IMG/VR virus record: IMGVR_UViG_3300035698_001363
Location: 1-29,094 of that record
Source of the DNA: a virus
DNA: 29,094 nt
Direction: 5' to 3' (one strand)
The position numbers and the translations under genes are program-made. A model generated the notes under the pieces. It made no database searches, had not been told where the DNA came from, and saw only the letters and a list, made by a program, of their open reading frames with translations. The first letter of the stretch is position 1. Each line of letters opens with the position of its first letter. This document shows positions 1-6,422 of this stretch, piece by piece.

Positions 1-2
1 AT

Positions 3-440
3 ACAGGTAATATCAATGACGACATTGTAATTTCTCAATTACCAAAATTTGAAGAAATGGAAAAAGAGATAAAGGTAACTGTTAAAATTGGAGATTATGA
101 TATTCCTTTGCTCGGTTATTTAGATACAGCTAAAAAAAATCTAAGTGCGTTTAAAGAATATAAGACAGGAAAAACTTTATGGAATAAAAAAAAGGTTGAC
201 GATCATGGTCAGATAACGTTTTATTGCGTGATAATCAACGCTTTAAAGAAGAAAATACCAAAAGATATAGAATTAGTCCATTTAGTTACTGAACAACCAC
301 TAGGGGGCAAATATGAACTCACAGGAGAGATTAGAAGATATCCGACCGTTAGGACATTAAAAGATATTATAAAGATGAAAGTGAGAATAAAAAAGGCTTG
401 GGAGGGAATAGGGAAACTTTGTGAAGAAGAGATCTTATAA
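3..440 (+). CDS. PD-(D/E)XK nuclease, RecB/Cas4-like (5' end missing)
   Basis: The reading frame is open from the left edge, so this is the C-terminal part of a longer gene; the ATG at 57 is probably internal. Numbering from that ATG, I see the PD-(D/E)XK core: an Asp in GYLD (D23), the E-x-K pair in EYKTGK (E34, K36), and the following QITFY helix (Q52, Y56) typical of RecB-family and Cas4-like nucleases. Such phage proteins are usually 5'-3' exonucleases used in recombination or DNA processing, alone or beside a single-strand annealing protein. A NinB-like recombination protein lies 3 kb downstream, which fits a recombination role. The partner gene, if any, would be upstream of the window. 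The fold call is fairly sure; the exact substrate is inference. Confidence 0.75.
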   Translation, partial: TGNINDDIVISQLPKFEEMEKEIKVTVKIGDYDIPLLGYLDTAKKNLSAFKEYKTGKTLWNKKKVDDHGQITFYCVIINALKKKIPKDIELVHLVTEQPLGGKYELTGEIRRYPTVRTLKDIIKMKVRIKKAWEGIGKLCEEEIL

Positions 441-454
441 ATAAATTTAATAGG

Positions 455-667
455 ATGGAAGATAGATTTGATAAATTATATAGAATGACTAAAAATCTTG
501 GATATGAACAATGCAAGACAGATATTCTTTTAATTGCTGTAAAAAATAAAATAAGAATACCTGATAAGATACTTAGTTTTGTAACGAGTGATAAATATAT
601 ATATAATAAAGAAAGGATAAAAAAAATATGTACAACGATAAATCATCAAAAAAATCAAGAGGAATAG
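455..667 (+). CDS. hypothetical protein, 70 aa
   Basis: A short soluble-looking, Lys/Ile-rich protein with no family I recognise. It starts 14 bp after the nuclease stop; TAGGATGG at the start gives an AGG triplet that abuts the ATG, too close for a normal ribosome site. Its last 40 bp overlap the start of the TM2 gene in another frame, so translation of the two may be coupled. Two cysteines are present but no paired CxxC. It is kept because it fills the gap between two solid genes on the same strand with matching codon use. Confidence 0.5.
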   Translation: MEDRFDKLYRMTKNLGYEQCKTDILLIAVKNKIRIPDKILSFVTSDKYIYNKERIKKICTTINHQKNQEE

Positions 668-849
668 CATTTTTATTATGTACGTTTCTCGGACCACTAG
701 GAATACATAGATTCTATGTAGGAAGATTTAAGAGTGGACTATTACAGTTTTTTACATTAGGATGCCTTGGAATATGGTCTTTCATTGATTGGATAACGAT
801 TATATTCGGTAATTTTAAAGACAATGAAAACAAAAAATTAATTCACTAA
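628..849 (+). CDS. TM2-domain membrane protein
   Basis: The 73-residue protein matches the TM2 domain: a basic N-terminus, a first hydrophobic helix at about 12-26, the linker motif LGPLGIHRFYVGR at 21-33, and a second helix at about 43-61 containing the conserved Asp of the FIDW segment (D54). TM2 proteins sit in the cytoplasmic membrane with both ends on the same side; their function is mostly unknown, and they are common in small bacterial and phage genomes. The start overlaps the previous gene by 40 bp. In a phage it might alter the host envelope or exclude other phages, but that is only a guess. Confidence 0.85.
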   Translation: MYNDKSSKKSRGIAFLLCTFLGPLGIHRFYVGRFKSGLLQFFTLGCLGIWSFIDWITIIFGNFKDNENKKLIH

Positions 850-860
850 AAAATAAAAAA

Positions 861-1361
861 ATGAATTATCAACACAAAAATTGTCTACACTGTGGACAAC
901 GTCTAAGTTATGAATTAGACATCGACAAAGGAACTGTAGAGAGTATTAAAACGATAGCAAGGTTTATTAAAGGAAAAGGTATTAATGCAGTTCATTTAAC
1001 AAAAGAATTATTAGGAAATGGTTTAACTAATTATCAGATCGGTAACATTTCAAAGGCTAGATTCCACGGACTAGTCGCAAAGATAGAAGATGAAGCAGGA
1101 AATTATTGTTTGACTACTAAATGCTTTGAATTTTTAGATGGATTACAAATACACAAAACTGCCATAGTAGTGAAAGGAACTAAACATGTACCACCACATA
1201 CTTTAGAATATGGTAATGAATTAATCAGAATAGATAGTTTTGATAAATTATGTGGAGAGGACAGAAGATGGGGAGAGTACTGGACTCTTAACGGTTACGA
1301 AGTAAGATGTGGCAGAGTTATAAATAAGCCGACAGTTAAGAAACCTTTAACATTATTTTAA
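861..1361 (+). CDS. hypothetical zinc-ribbon-like protein, 166 aa
   Basis: The N-terminus carries one CxxC knuckle (C8, C11 in CLHCGQ), and two more cysteines lie near residue 90 in YCLTTKCFEF, so metal binding is possible. The stretch at about 50-95 reads like a winged-helix: a run of helices (NYQIGNISKARFHGLVAKI) followed by a short hairpin ending in LTTKCFEFL. This resembles small phage proteins that use a transcription-factor-like domain with a zinc knuckle, but I cannot name a family. The start is preceded only by A/T bases with no Shine-Dalgarno. It is separated by 4 bp from the YopX gene and likely co-transcribed with it. Confidence 0.6.
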   Translation: MNYQHKNCLHCGQRLSYELDIDKGTVESIKTIARFIKGKGINAVHLTKELLGNGLTNYQIGNISKARFHGLVAKIEDEAGNYCLTTKCFEFLDGLQIHKTAIVVKGTKHVPPHTLEYGNELIRIDSFDKLCGEDRRWGEYWTLNGYEVRCGRVINKPTVKKPLTLF

Positions 1362-1365
1362 TTAT

Positions 1366-1887
1366 ATGAGAGAAATTAAATTCAGAGGAAAAAGAATAGA
1401 TAATGGAGAGTGGATTTATTCTTATAGTATTAGTCAGAATTTTGTTGAGACTGATAAAGGAATTATTAAAGCATCTATATATTTGGGAGATGGAGCAAAT
1501 GGACTAAGATTAGTAGACTCAAAAACTGTAGGACAATATACAGGACTTAAAGATAAGAATGGAGTAGAGATTTATGAGGGGGATATTGTTCAAGCTAAAT
1601 ATAATTATTGGTATAGAAGATATTGGAAAGATTTAGAAGATAAAAAAGAAATTGATAAAGATGTTTTGAAACAAAAGAAAAAAATAGAGAAAGAAAGTAA
1701 AACTATATCTTTTTCAAGAGGATGTTTTAAATGGGGAGTTCATACCTTAGATGAATTTTCACAAAATGATAGTCTTCAAGAACTTACAGAAAGAGGAGAA
1801 CAATATCCTGGAGAATGGGAAACTAAATGGTTTGAATTTAAAGTAATAGGAAATATCTACGAGAATAAAGATTTATTATCTGCATAG
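1366..1887 (+). CDS. YopX family protein
   Basis: The sequence follows the YopX pattern closely: N-terminal REIKFRGKRIDNGEWIY (residues 2-18), a central VDSKTVGQYTGLKDKNG, then EIYEGDIVQAKYN, and a C-terminal IGNIYEN strand. The family is widespread in phages of Firmicutes and others and adopts a beta-barrel of unknown function. At 173 residues it is somewhat longer than usual because of a charged Lys/Glu-rich insert at about residues 85-110. The stop codon lies inside the first copy of a 16-bp direct repeat (1881-1896 and 1901-1916). Confidence 0.88.
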   Translation: MREIKFRGKRIDNGEWIYSYSISQNFVETDKGIIKASIYLGDGANGLRLVDSKTVGQYTGLKDKNGVEIYEGDIVQAKYNYWYRRYWKDLEDKKEIDKDVLKQKKKIEKESKTISFSRGCFKWGVHTLDEFSQNDSLQELTERGEQYPGEWETKWFEFKVIGNIYENKDLLSA

Positions 1888-1916
1888 TTTTGAAAAAAAA
1901 TGCATAGTTTTGAAAA
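1881..1916 (+). repeat. 16-bp direct repeat, 20-bp period
   Basis: TGCATAGTTTTGAAAA occurs twice, at 1881-1896 and 1901-1916, separated by four A residues. The first copy contains the stop codon of the YopX gene. A looser relative (ATGTACAGCTTTGATATG) forms the start of the next gene at 1953. It looks like a small slippage duplication; no regulatory role can be shown. Confidence 0.7.
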
Positions 1917-1952
1917 TGAAAAGGCTTTGAATATGGGATATCTAATTAAAAA

Positions 1953-2327
1953 ATGTACAGCTTTGATATGAGACCAATACCAACAAAATTAAAAACAGAG
2001 ATGGAAAATGACTTTTGGTATTACAGATGTTGTATTACTGGTAAGAACTCTGTCATGGGAAACAAAGTAAAGATAGAATGGCATCACAACCTTATATATG
2101 CAGGGAAGCAAGTCAATGAGAAATGGTGCATACTTCCGTTATGGAATAAGATTCACGAAATAGAAAAGAGAAAAGATGTAAAGGAAAGGTTAAACTGGAT
2201 CATGTATAGCCGAGCAACAGATGATGAACTAGAGAAATACTCAAAGGCAGTAGATCTAAAATGGCAGAGAGATAGGTTAAATAAAAAGTTTGGTAAGTGG
2301 ATAAAATATAAAATAGTAGAAATTTAA
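1953..2327 (+). CDS. HNH-like nuclease-fold protein (Ref/NinG-like)
   Basis: The 124-residue protein has a ββα-metal style core: adjacent cysteines C26-C27 in YRCCITG, then IEWHHN at about 46-51 (catalytic His position) and CILPLWNKIHE at about 64-74, giving the N-x3-H helix of HNH proteins. The pattern WHH...G.Q.NE...ILPL...H is familiar from phage recombination-associated HNH-like proteins. The charged C-terminal helix may bind DNA. An in-frame ATG at 1968 (MRPIPTK) is an alternative start. The gene sits just before the tRNA-like gene, among recombination and replication genes. Nuclease fold is fairly likely; actual cleavage is not shown. Confidence 0.6.
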   Translation: MYSFDMRPIPTKLKTEMENDFWYYRCCITGKNSVMGNKVKIEWHHNLIYAGKQVNEKWCILPLWNKIHEIEKRKDVKERLNWIMYSRATDDELEKYSKAVDLKWQRDRLNKKFGKWIKYKIVEI

Positions 2328-2340
2328 AAATTTAATTCAT

Positions 2341-2436
2341 GCCGAGATAGCTTAATTGGTAAAGCACTAATTTATCTGCAAGGATAGATACGACGCTAGC
2401 GCTAGGGATATGTGGGTTCGAGTCCCGCTCTCGGCA
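2341..2436 (+). tRNA. tRNA-like gene with enlarged central domain, isotype uncertain
   Basis: The acceptor stem is perfect: GCCGAGA (2341-2347) with TCTCGGC (2429-2435), followed by A73 and no encoded CCA. The D arm is GCTT-AATTGGTA-AAGC (2350-2365) and the T arm is GTGGG-TTCGAGT-CCCGC (2412-2428). The piece between D and T arms (2367-2411) is 45 nt, against about 22 nt in an ordinary class I tRNA. It can fold a 7-bp helix ATTTATC/GATAGAT (2370-2389) with loop TGCAAG, which would suggest anticodon GCA (Cys) or CAA (Leu), but the loop is not a standard seven-base loop. Downstream is a perfect palindrome CTAGCGCTAG (2396-2405). It may be degenerate, have an extra-long variable arm, or hold a small insert. 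Confidence 0.65.
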
Positions 2437-2449
2437 ATAAAACAAAAAT

Positions 2450-2977
2450 ATGAAAGCATACGAAAGGATAGATAGTTCAGAAAAGTTTGATGGCAAGACT
2501 ATAAATAGCCACGAGTTAAGGTATCATTTAGCATCAGGATTTGTAAGAACACTTGACGAGGTTGTAGATTTAGGATGTGGCACAGGATATGGAGAAAACA
2601 TTTTAGTAGATTTTAACTGGGACATATACTATACCGGTTATGATAAGAATCCACCGGAGGGAGATAACTTTGAGAAATTTGATATTGAAGTAAATACTTT
2701 AGAAGATATCAAAACAGACATAGATGTATTAATAGGATTTGAGATCATAGAACATTTAAACGATAAAGGAGTTAAGAACTTTATTGAAATTGCTAAGGCA
2801 TCGCAAAAATGGATAATAATTAGTACTCCGATAGTTAAAAACTCGAACCCATTTCATAAACAAAATTTTGAACAAGCACAAATTATAGAGAAATTTGTAG
2901 ATGATGACTGGAAACTATACGGATTTTTAAAGCAAGATGAGATCTACGGGATATTTATTTTTAAGAGAATCAAGTAG
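2450..2977 (+). CDS. class I SAM-dependent methyltransferase
   Basis: A 175-residue Rossmann-fold methyltransferase. Motif I is VVDLGCGTGYG (DLGCGTG at residues 40-46), which binds S-adenosylmethionine. An acidic residue after strand beta2 appears in TGYDKNP (about 62-68), and the motif II/III region is DVLIGFEIIEHL (about 92-103), the EHL signature of the UbiE/COQ5-like and glycan-type methyltransferases. The substrate cannot be told. In this neighbourhood it could act on DNA-linked sugars, glycans or small molecules. It starts 13 bp after the tRNA-like gene. Confidence 0.85.
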   Translation: MKAYERIDSSEKFDGKTINSHELRYHLASGFVRTLDEVVDLGCGTGYGENILVDFNWDIYYTGYDKNPPEGDNFEKFDIEVNTLEDIKTDIDVLIGFEIIEHLNDKGVKNFIEIAKASQKWIIISTPIVKNSNPFHKQNFEQAQIIEKFVDDDWKLYGFLKQDEIYGIFIFKRIK

Positions 2978-2981
2978 AGAG

Positions 2982-3185
2982 ATGAATATACATCTATTAA
3001 AAAACAGAATTAAGGTATGGATTCAGTGGAAGTATTTAAGATATAGAAGAAAGAAAGATGAGGAACTGGGGTATATAGAAAGGAGAGTTATTGAGAATAA
3101 TTTAGATAAAAAAAGCCACGGCTCCGAAAATGGCATATACCGTGGCACAAAAGATTTGTTTCGTCAAGACGTCTCTATTGAATAA
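2982..3185 (+). CDS. hypothetical basic protein, 67 aa
   Basis: I chose the ATG at 2982 (MNIHLLKNRIKVW) because it lies just after the methyltransferase stop; the longer frame from 2937 would overlap that gene by 41 bp. The product is very basic, with an aromatic/Arg patch (WIQWKYLRYRRKK) that could bind nucleic acid or a membrane surface. Its final third covers a strong hairpin at 3115-3146 that acts as a terminator on the other strand, so the C-terminal coding part may be spurious. No family is recognised. Confidence 0.4.
   Translation: MNIHLLKNRIKVWIQWKYLRYRRKKDEELGYIERRVIENNLDKKSHGSENGIYRGTKDLFRQDVSIE
3108..3146 (-). terminator. intrinsic terminator reading on the minus strand
   Basis: Read on the minus strand, GCCACGG (3146-3140) and CCGTGGC (3121-3115) form a perfect 7-bp GC-rich stem with an 18-nt loop, followed at once by seven U (3114-3108). 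This is a textbook Rho-independent terminator for minus-strand transcription. On the + strand the hairpin is preceded, not followed, by the homopolymer. It implies a minus-strand transcript in a region where all genes are on the + strand. Confidence 0.6.
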
Positions 3186-3299
3186 GACGATTGAAAGGTC
3201 AAAATGTTACATAGTTATTTGAAATGACGGTGCGGTTAGTAATTTTATAAAAGGAGTTTGGGTTTTATTTTTATTTTCCCGTTAACAACGGAACTAAAA
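3108..3299 (-). ncRNA. candidate minus-strand small RNA
   Basis: Upstream of the minus-strand terminator is a possible promoter on the same strand: -10 TATAAT (3311-3306) and a weak -35 GAGACA (3333-3328) with 16-bp spacing, predicting a start near 3299. The roughly 190-nt transcript has no useful ORF. It could fold several hairpins, including one around 3276-3293 and one pairing TCGTC with GACGA around 3165-3195. It would be antisense to the 3' end of the gene at 2982. Promoter quality is modest, so this is an inference from terminator plus missing ORF. Confidence 0.3.
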
Positions 3300-3302
3300 C
3301 TC
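3254..3302 (+). other. nested hairpins in the intergenic stretch 3186-3379
   Basis: The 194 bp between 3186 and 3379 contain no gene. GAGTTT (3254-3259) pairs with AAACTC (3297-3302), enclosing a smaller hairpin TTCC-c-GTT / AACGGAA (3276-3293). The TTCCCG at 3276-3281 is also complementary to CGGGAA in the loop of the next hairpin (3333-3338), so a pseudoknot is possible if both lie on one transcript. The pairing is read by eye only. Confidence 0.35.
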
Positions 3303-3307
3303 GCCAT

Positions 3308-3349
3308 TATAATTATTATCTAGGGAGTGTCTCGGGAAACCACACTCCC
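3308..3349 (+). promoter_or_regulatory. -10 box plus 5' hairpin with CTCGGGAAACCA loop (copy 1)
   Basis: A TATAAT hexamer at 3308-3313 would start a transcript near 3320. Immediately after, GGGAGTGT (3323-3330) pairs perfectly with ACACTCCC (3342-3349) around the loop CTCGGGAAACC. The 12-mer CTCGGGAAACCA (3331-3342) recurs at 18429-18440 in an equivalent hairpin with an unrelated stem sequence. The hairpin ends 30 bp before the ATG at 3380. The box lacks a TGN extension and is palindromic (ATTATAAT), so it could also serve the minus strand. Confidence 0.5.
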
Positions 3350-3379
3350 ACCATCGTTTTAACTAATTATAAAAATAAT

Positions 3380-3457
3380 ATGGAACTATTAATAATAATA
3401 GTAAGTAGCATTGTCGGAACTATTTTAGGAATAATTGTTTCAATAAAATGGCTTTAA
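3380..3457 (+). CDS. 25-residue single-pass membrane peptide
   Basis: The frame starts with ATG at 3380 after an A/T-only leader and encodes a peptide that is almost entirely a hydrophobic helix (Ile/Val/Leu/Gly-rich from residue 2 to about 21) ending in Lys-Trp-Leu. It overlaps the next gene by 10 bp (stop at 3455-3457, next ATG at 3448), typical of coupled translation. It is the first frame downstream of the copy 1 hairpin leader. Function is unknown; tiny membrane peptides in phages are sometimes holin-like or regulate membrane proteins, but nothing here decides. It may also act only as a leader peptide. Confidence 0.45.
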   Translation: MELLIIIVSSIVGTILGIIVSIKWL

Positions 3458-3918
3458 AAGAAAGAAAAATTTATCCAAAATGGAAAGCTAAGGCACAAGG
3501 AGGAAGATTGTATTTTTATGATGAGGTAAATTTTAATAATCATTTAATTCCATACGACGGAAAAGAATTGAGTGTTATAGTAAAACCTTATTCAAAAAGT
3601 AGATCTAGGCAAGAGGAGAAGTTTTATCATGCGGTAGTAGTTAGAATGGTAGCAGATCACATGAGTATTATAGATCAAGAAGCTCACGAACTTTTGAAGA
3701 TGCTACATTTGAGAGAAGAAGAAAGATCAAAGGATGGCAAGTTTAGATATCATAGAACATTGAGCACGACAGAATTAGAAGATAAAGCATATCGTGAATA
3801 CTGGAATGATTGTATAAATTGGGCAGCGCTACCAACAAAGGACAGCGGACTTAGTAAAGATAGTGGTTTAGAACTTTTTATCCCAGAGCCGAACCAGGTT
3901 GATTATGAGAATTGGTAG
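3448..3918 (+). CDS. NinB-like recombination protein
   Basis: This 156-residue protein has the pattern of the NinB/Orf group: the RSRQEEKFYHAVVVRMVADHM region (about 51-72), then EAHELLKMLHL (about 78-88), a conserved Thr-rich STTELEDKAYREYWNDCINWA (about 107-128), and a final LFIPEPNQVDYENW. NinB proteins bind single-stranded DNA and help phage recombination. A small duplication, KDSGL twice around residues 131-142, is encoded by diverged codons, so it is not a recent slip. The gene overlaps the upstream mini-gene and is followed by a promoter for the HNH gene. Confidence 0.6.
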   Translation: MALKERKIYPKWKAKAQGGRLYFYDEVNFNNHLIPYDGKELSVIVKPYSKSRSRQEEKFYHAVVVRMVADHMSIIDQEAHELLKMLHLREEERSKDGKFRYHRTLSTTELEDKAYREYWNDCINWAALPTKDSGLSKDSGLELFIPEPNQVDYENW

Positions 3919-3936
3919 ACAAGACCAAACGAAGTA

Positions 3937-3945
3937 TGATATAAT
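3937..3945 (+). promoter_or_regulatory. extended -10 promoter TGATATAAT (leaderless)
   Basis: TGATATAAT is followed by exactly six bases and then the ATG at 3952. With the start of transcription about seven bases past the -10 box, the mRNA would begin at the A of ATG. No -35 element is apparent. Confidence 0.6.
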
Positions 3946-3951
3946 TATTTT

Positions 3952-4452
3952 ATGAACAAAATTAAAAAACAATCATCAAAAGAATTTAGGAAATCACATC
4001 CAGATTATGATTTAAAATGGAGAAAAAAAAATCGTAAAAAATTAAGAAAACAACAAAGAGATTATTATCAAAAGCATATCAAGGAACAAAGGATAAGAAG
4101 TAAAATTAAATACAGAAAGGCATATAAAGAAAATCCTGAAAAAATGAGAAAGTATTGGGTTGAGTATGCTAAAACAAAAAATGGTAAATTTCAGACTTAT
4201 AAAAAACAGGCAAAAAAAAGAGGATATAAATTTGAAATAACATTAAAAGATTTTATAAAATTTTGGCAAAAGGATTGTGATTATTGTGGATCTAAAATAA
4301 AAACGATTGGAATAGATAGAATAGATAATAACAAAGGATATATAAAAGGTAATCTAAAAAGTTGTTGTGAATGGTGTAATAAAATGAAAATGGATCATGA
4401 AGAAATAGATTTTTTAGATCAGTGTAAAAGAATAATTGCACATAATTATTAA
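3952..4452 (+). CDS. HNH endonuclease
   Basis: The first 90 residues are extremely rich in Lys/Arg and probably wrap DNA. The catalytic domain is C-terminal: a zinc knuckle DCDYCG (C110, C113), IGIDRIDNNKGY (residues about 120-131, the Asp-Arg-Ile-Asp-Asn signature in which D replaces the first His), NLKSCCEWCNKMK (about 135-147, second zinc pair and Asn), and a trailing DHEEIDFL. This arrangement is standard for free-standing phage HNH nucleases of the homing type. A leaderless promoter directly in front gives it its own transcription, which suits a mobile or late-acquired gene. Target site unknown. Confidence 0.85.
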   Translation: MNKIKKQSSKEFRKSHPDYDLKWRKKNRKKLRKQQRDYYQKHIKEQRIRSKIKYRKAYKENPEKMRKYWVEYAKTKNGKFQTYKKQAKKRGYKFEITLKDFIKFWQKDCDYCGSKIKTIGIDRIDNNKGYIKGNLKSCCEWCNKMKMDHEEIDFLDQCKRIIAHNY

Positions 4453-4493
4453 CAGCTTATCAACAGGTCGATAGTAGAATTTGCTATCAGATG

Positions 4494-4502
4494 TGTTATA
4501 AT
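4494..4502 (+). promoter_or_regulatory. extended -10 promoter TGTTATAAT (leaderless)
   Basis: TGTTATAAT lies six bases before the ATG at 4509. The earlier in-frame ATG at 4491 lies at the promoter itself and would not be on the transcript. This decides the start of the replication gene. A short inverted repeat GATAG/CTATC (4470-4488) sits just upstream and could be an operator. Confidence 0.65.
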
Positions 4503-4508
4503 AAAATT

Positions 4509-5234
4509 ATGAAACCAGACTTTTTAATAATACCGTATCATCTAATAGCTGACAAAAACATAGAACCCTCCGATGAAAAGGTGTATTCTATCATTTATTG
4601 GTTTGAACGTTTAAAGGATGGAATGTGCCGAGCAAGTAATAAAACGATAGCAGAGATAGCAAAAATATCTCCAAGAGGAGTAGCAAACTCATTAACTAAA
4701 CTAGAAAAGCATGGATACATAAAAAGGAGATTTAAAGACAGAGCAAAGAGAAATAGAATTGAGATAATAACTAAGATCGCTTTTAGAAAGTTTGATGAAG
4801 AAAAAGAAGAAGAAGTTGTTAAAGAAAAAAAACCTAGAAAAGTCAAAGAGGTAAAATTAGAAAGTTGGATTGATAAAAAGGTTTGGAATGAATGGGAGAA
4901 TTACAGAAAAGAAATTAAAAAGAAGTTAACACCATCAAGTATAAAACAACAGATCAAGATGTTGGGAGAACATAAAGAAGATCATGTCGAGATCATAAAT
5001 AATTCGATAATGAATGGGTGGACTGGATTATTTCTAATTAAAAAAGAAGAGAAGAAAAAGTTTAATAATAAAATAGGAGTTTTACATGACGGTAGCAGAG
5101 TAGAGTTTAAATTTGGTAAATGGATGGATGTAGATAATAATAAACTTATATTAAGCGAATCGTTCTACCCGGAGATAGCAAAAGGAAATGTTATATCCGA
5201 AGAAGAATGGTTGAAAGGGAAAAGATATGAATAA
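4509..5234 (+). CDS. phage replication initiator, winged-helix with DnaD-like C-terminus
   Basis: The N-terminal domain (about 1-90) is a winged helix of the replication-initiator type: MKPDFLIIPYHLI, DEKVYSIIYWF, then the recognition part ASNKTIAEIAKISPRGVANSLTKLEKHGYI. A Lys/Glu-rich linker (about 95-125) follows. The C-terminal part (WNEWENYRKEIKKKLTPSSI...SIMNGWTGLF) matches the domain of phage replisome organizers that load helicase. The start at 4509 is set by the leaderless promoter. The stop overlaps the next gene by 8 bp. It probably opens the origin or recruits host helicase; no origin iterons were seen in the gene by eye. Confidence 0.72.
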   Translation: MKPDFLIIPYHLIADKNIEPSDEKVYSIIYWFERLKDGMCRASNKTIAEIAKISPRGVANSLTKLEKHGYIKRRFKDRAKRNRIEIITKIAFRKFDEEKEEEVVKEKKPRKVKEVKLESWIDKKVWNEWENYRKEIKKKLTPSSIKQQIKMLGEHKEDHVEIINNSIMNGWTGLFLIKKEEKKKFNNKIGVLHDGSRVEFKFGKWMDVDNNKLILSESFYPEIAKGNVISEEEWLKGKRYE

Positions 5235-5490
5235 TTTTATAAACAAATTAGTATTTAAAACTAAAAAAGATATAGAGTTTGTAGAGGACATGCCGATAGT
5301 AAAGGCTTTTAATTTACCTGCTTGGACTTTCAAGATTCCACCAAAATTATTTACTGCCTACGCTTGGATAGCAGGTTTAAGATTAGATCATAAAAGAGAG
5401 GCAATTTATTTTTATAGAAGAAAAAAAAGAGTGGCGACTTTAGAAATGATAAGAGGCTTTAAGCCAGGGAGATTTGAAAAATATGATTAA
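5227..5490 (+). CDS. hypothetical protein, 87 aa
   Basis: A small basic protein with several aromatic residues in the middle (LPAWTFKIPPKLFTAYAWIAGL) and a basic C-terminus. It overlaps the replication gene by 8 bp at its start and the next methyltransferase-like gene by 8 bp at its end, so it belongs to the same translated unit. I recognise no family. The central hydrophobic stretch is too broken by Lys and Pro to be a confident membrane helix. Confidence 0.6.
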   Translation: MNNFINKLVFKTKKDIEFVEDMPIVKAFNLPAWTFKIPPKLFTAYAWIAGLRLDHKREAIYFYRRKKRVATLEMIRGFKPGRFEKYD

Positions 5491-6022
5491 ACTAGATATT
5501 GGATCAGGCAGAGCAAAGTTTGAAGATTATATTACAGTAGATAAAGATTCTAGTGTCAAGGCTGATTTATGTTTGGATATAGAAAATTTTGATTTTCAAT
5601 TATTCAAACACTTCTACGTAGCTAATAAAGATTTATTCATAGAAAAAGATAGCGTTGATGAAATTAGATGCCATCATTTACTCGAGCATATTCATCCAGA
5701 GAATAAGGTTAAAGTAATGGCTCTATTCTTTGATTTATTAAAGGTGGGTGGAATACTAGACATCGAAGTACATTTATTTCCTCATCCGGCTAGTGTTCAA
5801 GATCCAACTCATATAAGTTTTTGGGTAAAGGAAAGTTTTAAATACTTTATTAAAGGGGATAAGTTCGGGGAAGCTTTCGCTAAAAGATATTCAAAATTTA
5901 AAGTGCCACTATTTGAATATGTAAAATCTTATTACAGAGTGGCAGGAGAGCATGATTGGTTAGAAGAAATACCTAAAGGAAAGATTGCTTGGGCTTATGG
6001 AATTAAACTAAAAAAGATATGA
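5483..6022 (+). CDS. methyltransferase-like protein, class I fold
   Basis: Starting at the ATG at 5483 the protein begins MIKLDIGSGRAKFEDYITVDKD: a glycine-rich SAM loop (DIGSG, residues 5-9) and an acidic residue after the second strand (VDKD). A conserved EIRCHHLLEHIHPE (about 60-73) parallels the LEH motif of class I methyltransferases, and LLKVGGILDIEV (about 86-97) fits strand beta5. The frame could be extended to a TTG at 5474, but the ATG immediately before the glycine loop is preferred. Similar proteins in phages and glycan clusters are annotated as methyltransferases. The substrate is unknown; adjacency to glycosyltransferases suggests a modification pathway. Confidence 0.72.
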   Translation: MIKLDIGSGRAKFEDYITVDKDSSVKADLCLDIENFDFQLFKHFYVANKDLFIEKDSVDEIRCHHLLEHIHPENKVKVMALFFDLLKVGGILDIEVHLFPHPASVQDPTHISFWVKESFKYFIKGDKFGEAFAKRYSKFKVPLFEYVKSYYRVAGEHDWLEEIPKGKIAWAYGIKLKKI

Positions 6023-6240
6023 AAAATAAAAATATAGTTAAAATAGATTTTTATGATTTTTGTAAAATAAAGGTTATTGAATGGAAAAAACAAGCAAAAT
6101 TATATAAGCACGTTACATTTTACTTCGATAAAGACCAGGGTGTTTGGTGCAGGAAAGTGTCTAACGTTAAGGTAATAGAAAGAGATGGGTGGTATTATCC
6201 TATTGATAATAAAATAATTAAATATAGACAAAAATTATGA
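6019..6240 (+). CDS. hypothetical protein, 73 aa
   Basis: It starts in an ATGA overlap with the methyltransferase stop and ends in another ATGA overlap with the next gene, so it is tightly coupled on both sides. It is rich in aromatic and basic residues with a WCRKV and DGWYYP pattern suggesting a compact beta fold. No known family could be named. Confidence 0.6.
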   Translation: MKNKNIVKIDFYDFCKIKVIEWKKQAKLYKHVTFYFDKDQGVWCRKVSNVKVIERDGWYYPIDNKIIKYRQKL

Positions 6241-6422
6241 GCGAAAAAAGTGCAAAGAAAATAAGACAGATGTATAGAAAAGATGTCCAGAGAGAAGCTA
6301 AAGAAATGGCTGAGTTGATCGGTAATGCAATGAAGCCAAAACCGAAGTGGTGTCCTATGTGGCTTTGGATAAAGGGATGTTCAATTTTTATTAAGATAAA
6401 TAAGACGGGGGTAAAAAAATGA
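6237..6422 (+). CDS. hypothetical small protein, 61 aa
   Basis: The N-terminal half is a charged helix (SAKKIRQMYRKDVQREAKEM), and the C-terminal half has KPKPKWCPMWLWIKGCSIFI, a Pro/Trp segment leading to a short hydrophobic stretch that may touch the membrane. It overlaps by 4 bp with the gene on either side. The location immediately before a glycosyltransferase suggests it could help place the enzyme at the membrane, which is inference only. Confidence 0.6.
   Translation: MSEKSAKKIRQMYRKDVQREAKEMAELIGNAMKPKPKWCPMWLWIKGCSIFIKINKTGVKK

Noticed and set aside
1900-1971. 23-codon frame starting in the second 16-bp repeat
   Set aside because: Very short, overlaps the next gene start and has no recognisable feature.
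4491-4508. Upstream ATG for the replication gene
   Set aside because: It lies at the TGTTATAAT promoter and would not be transcribed; ATG 4509 is preferred.
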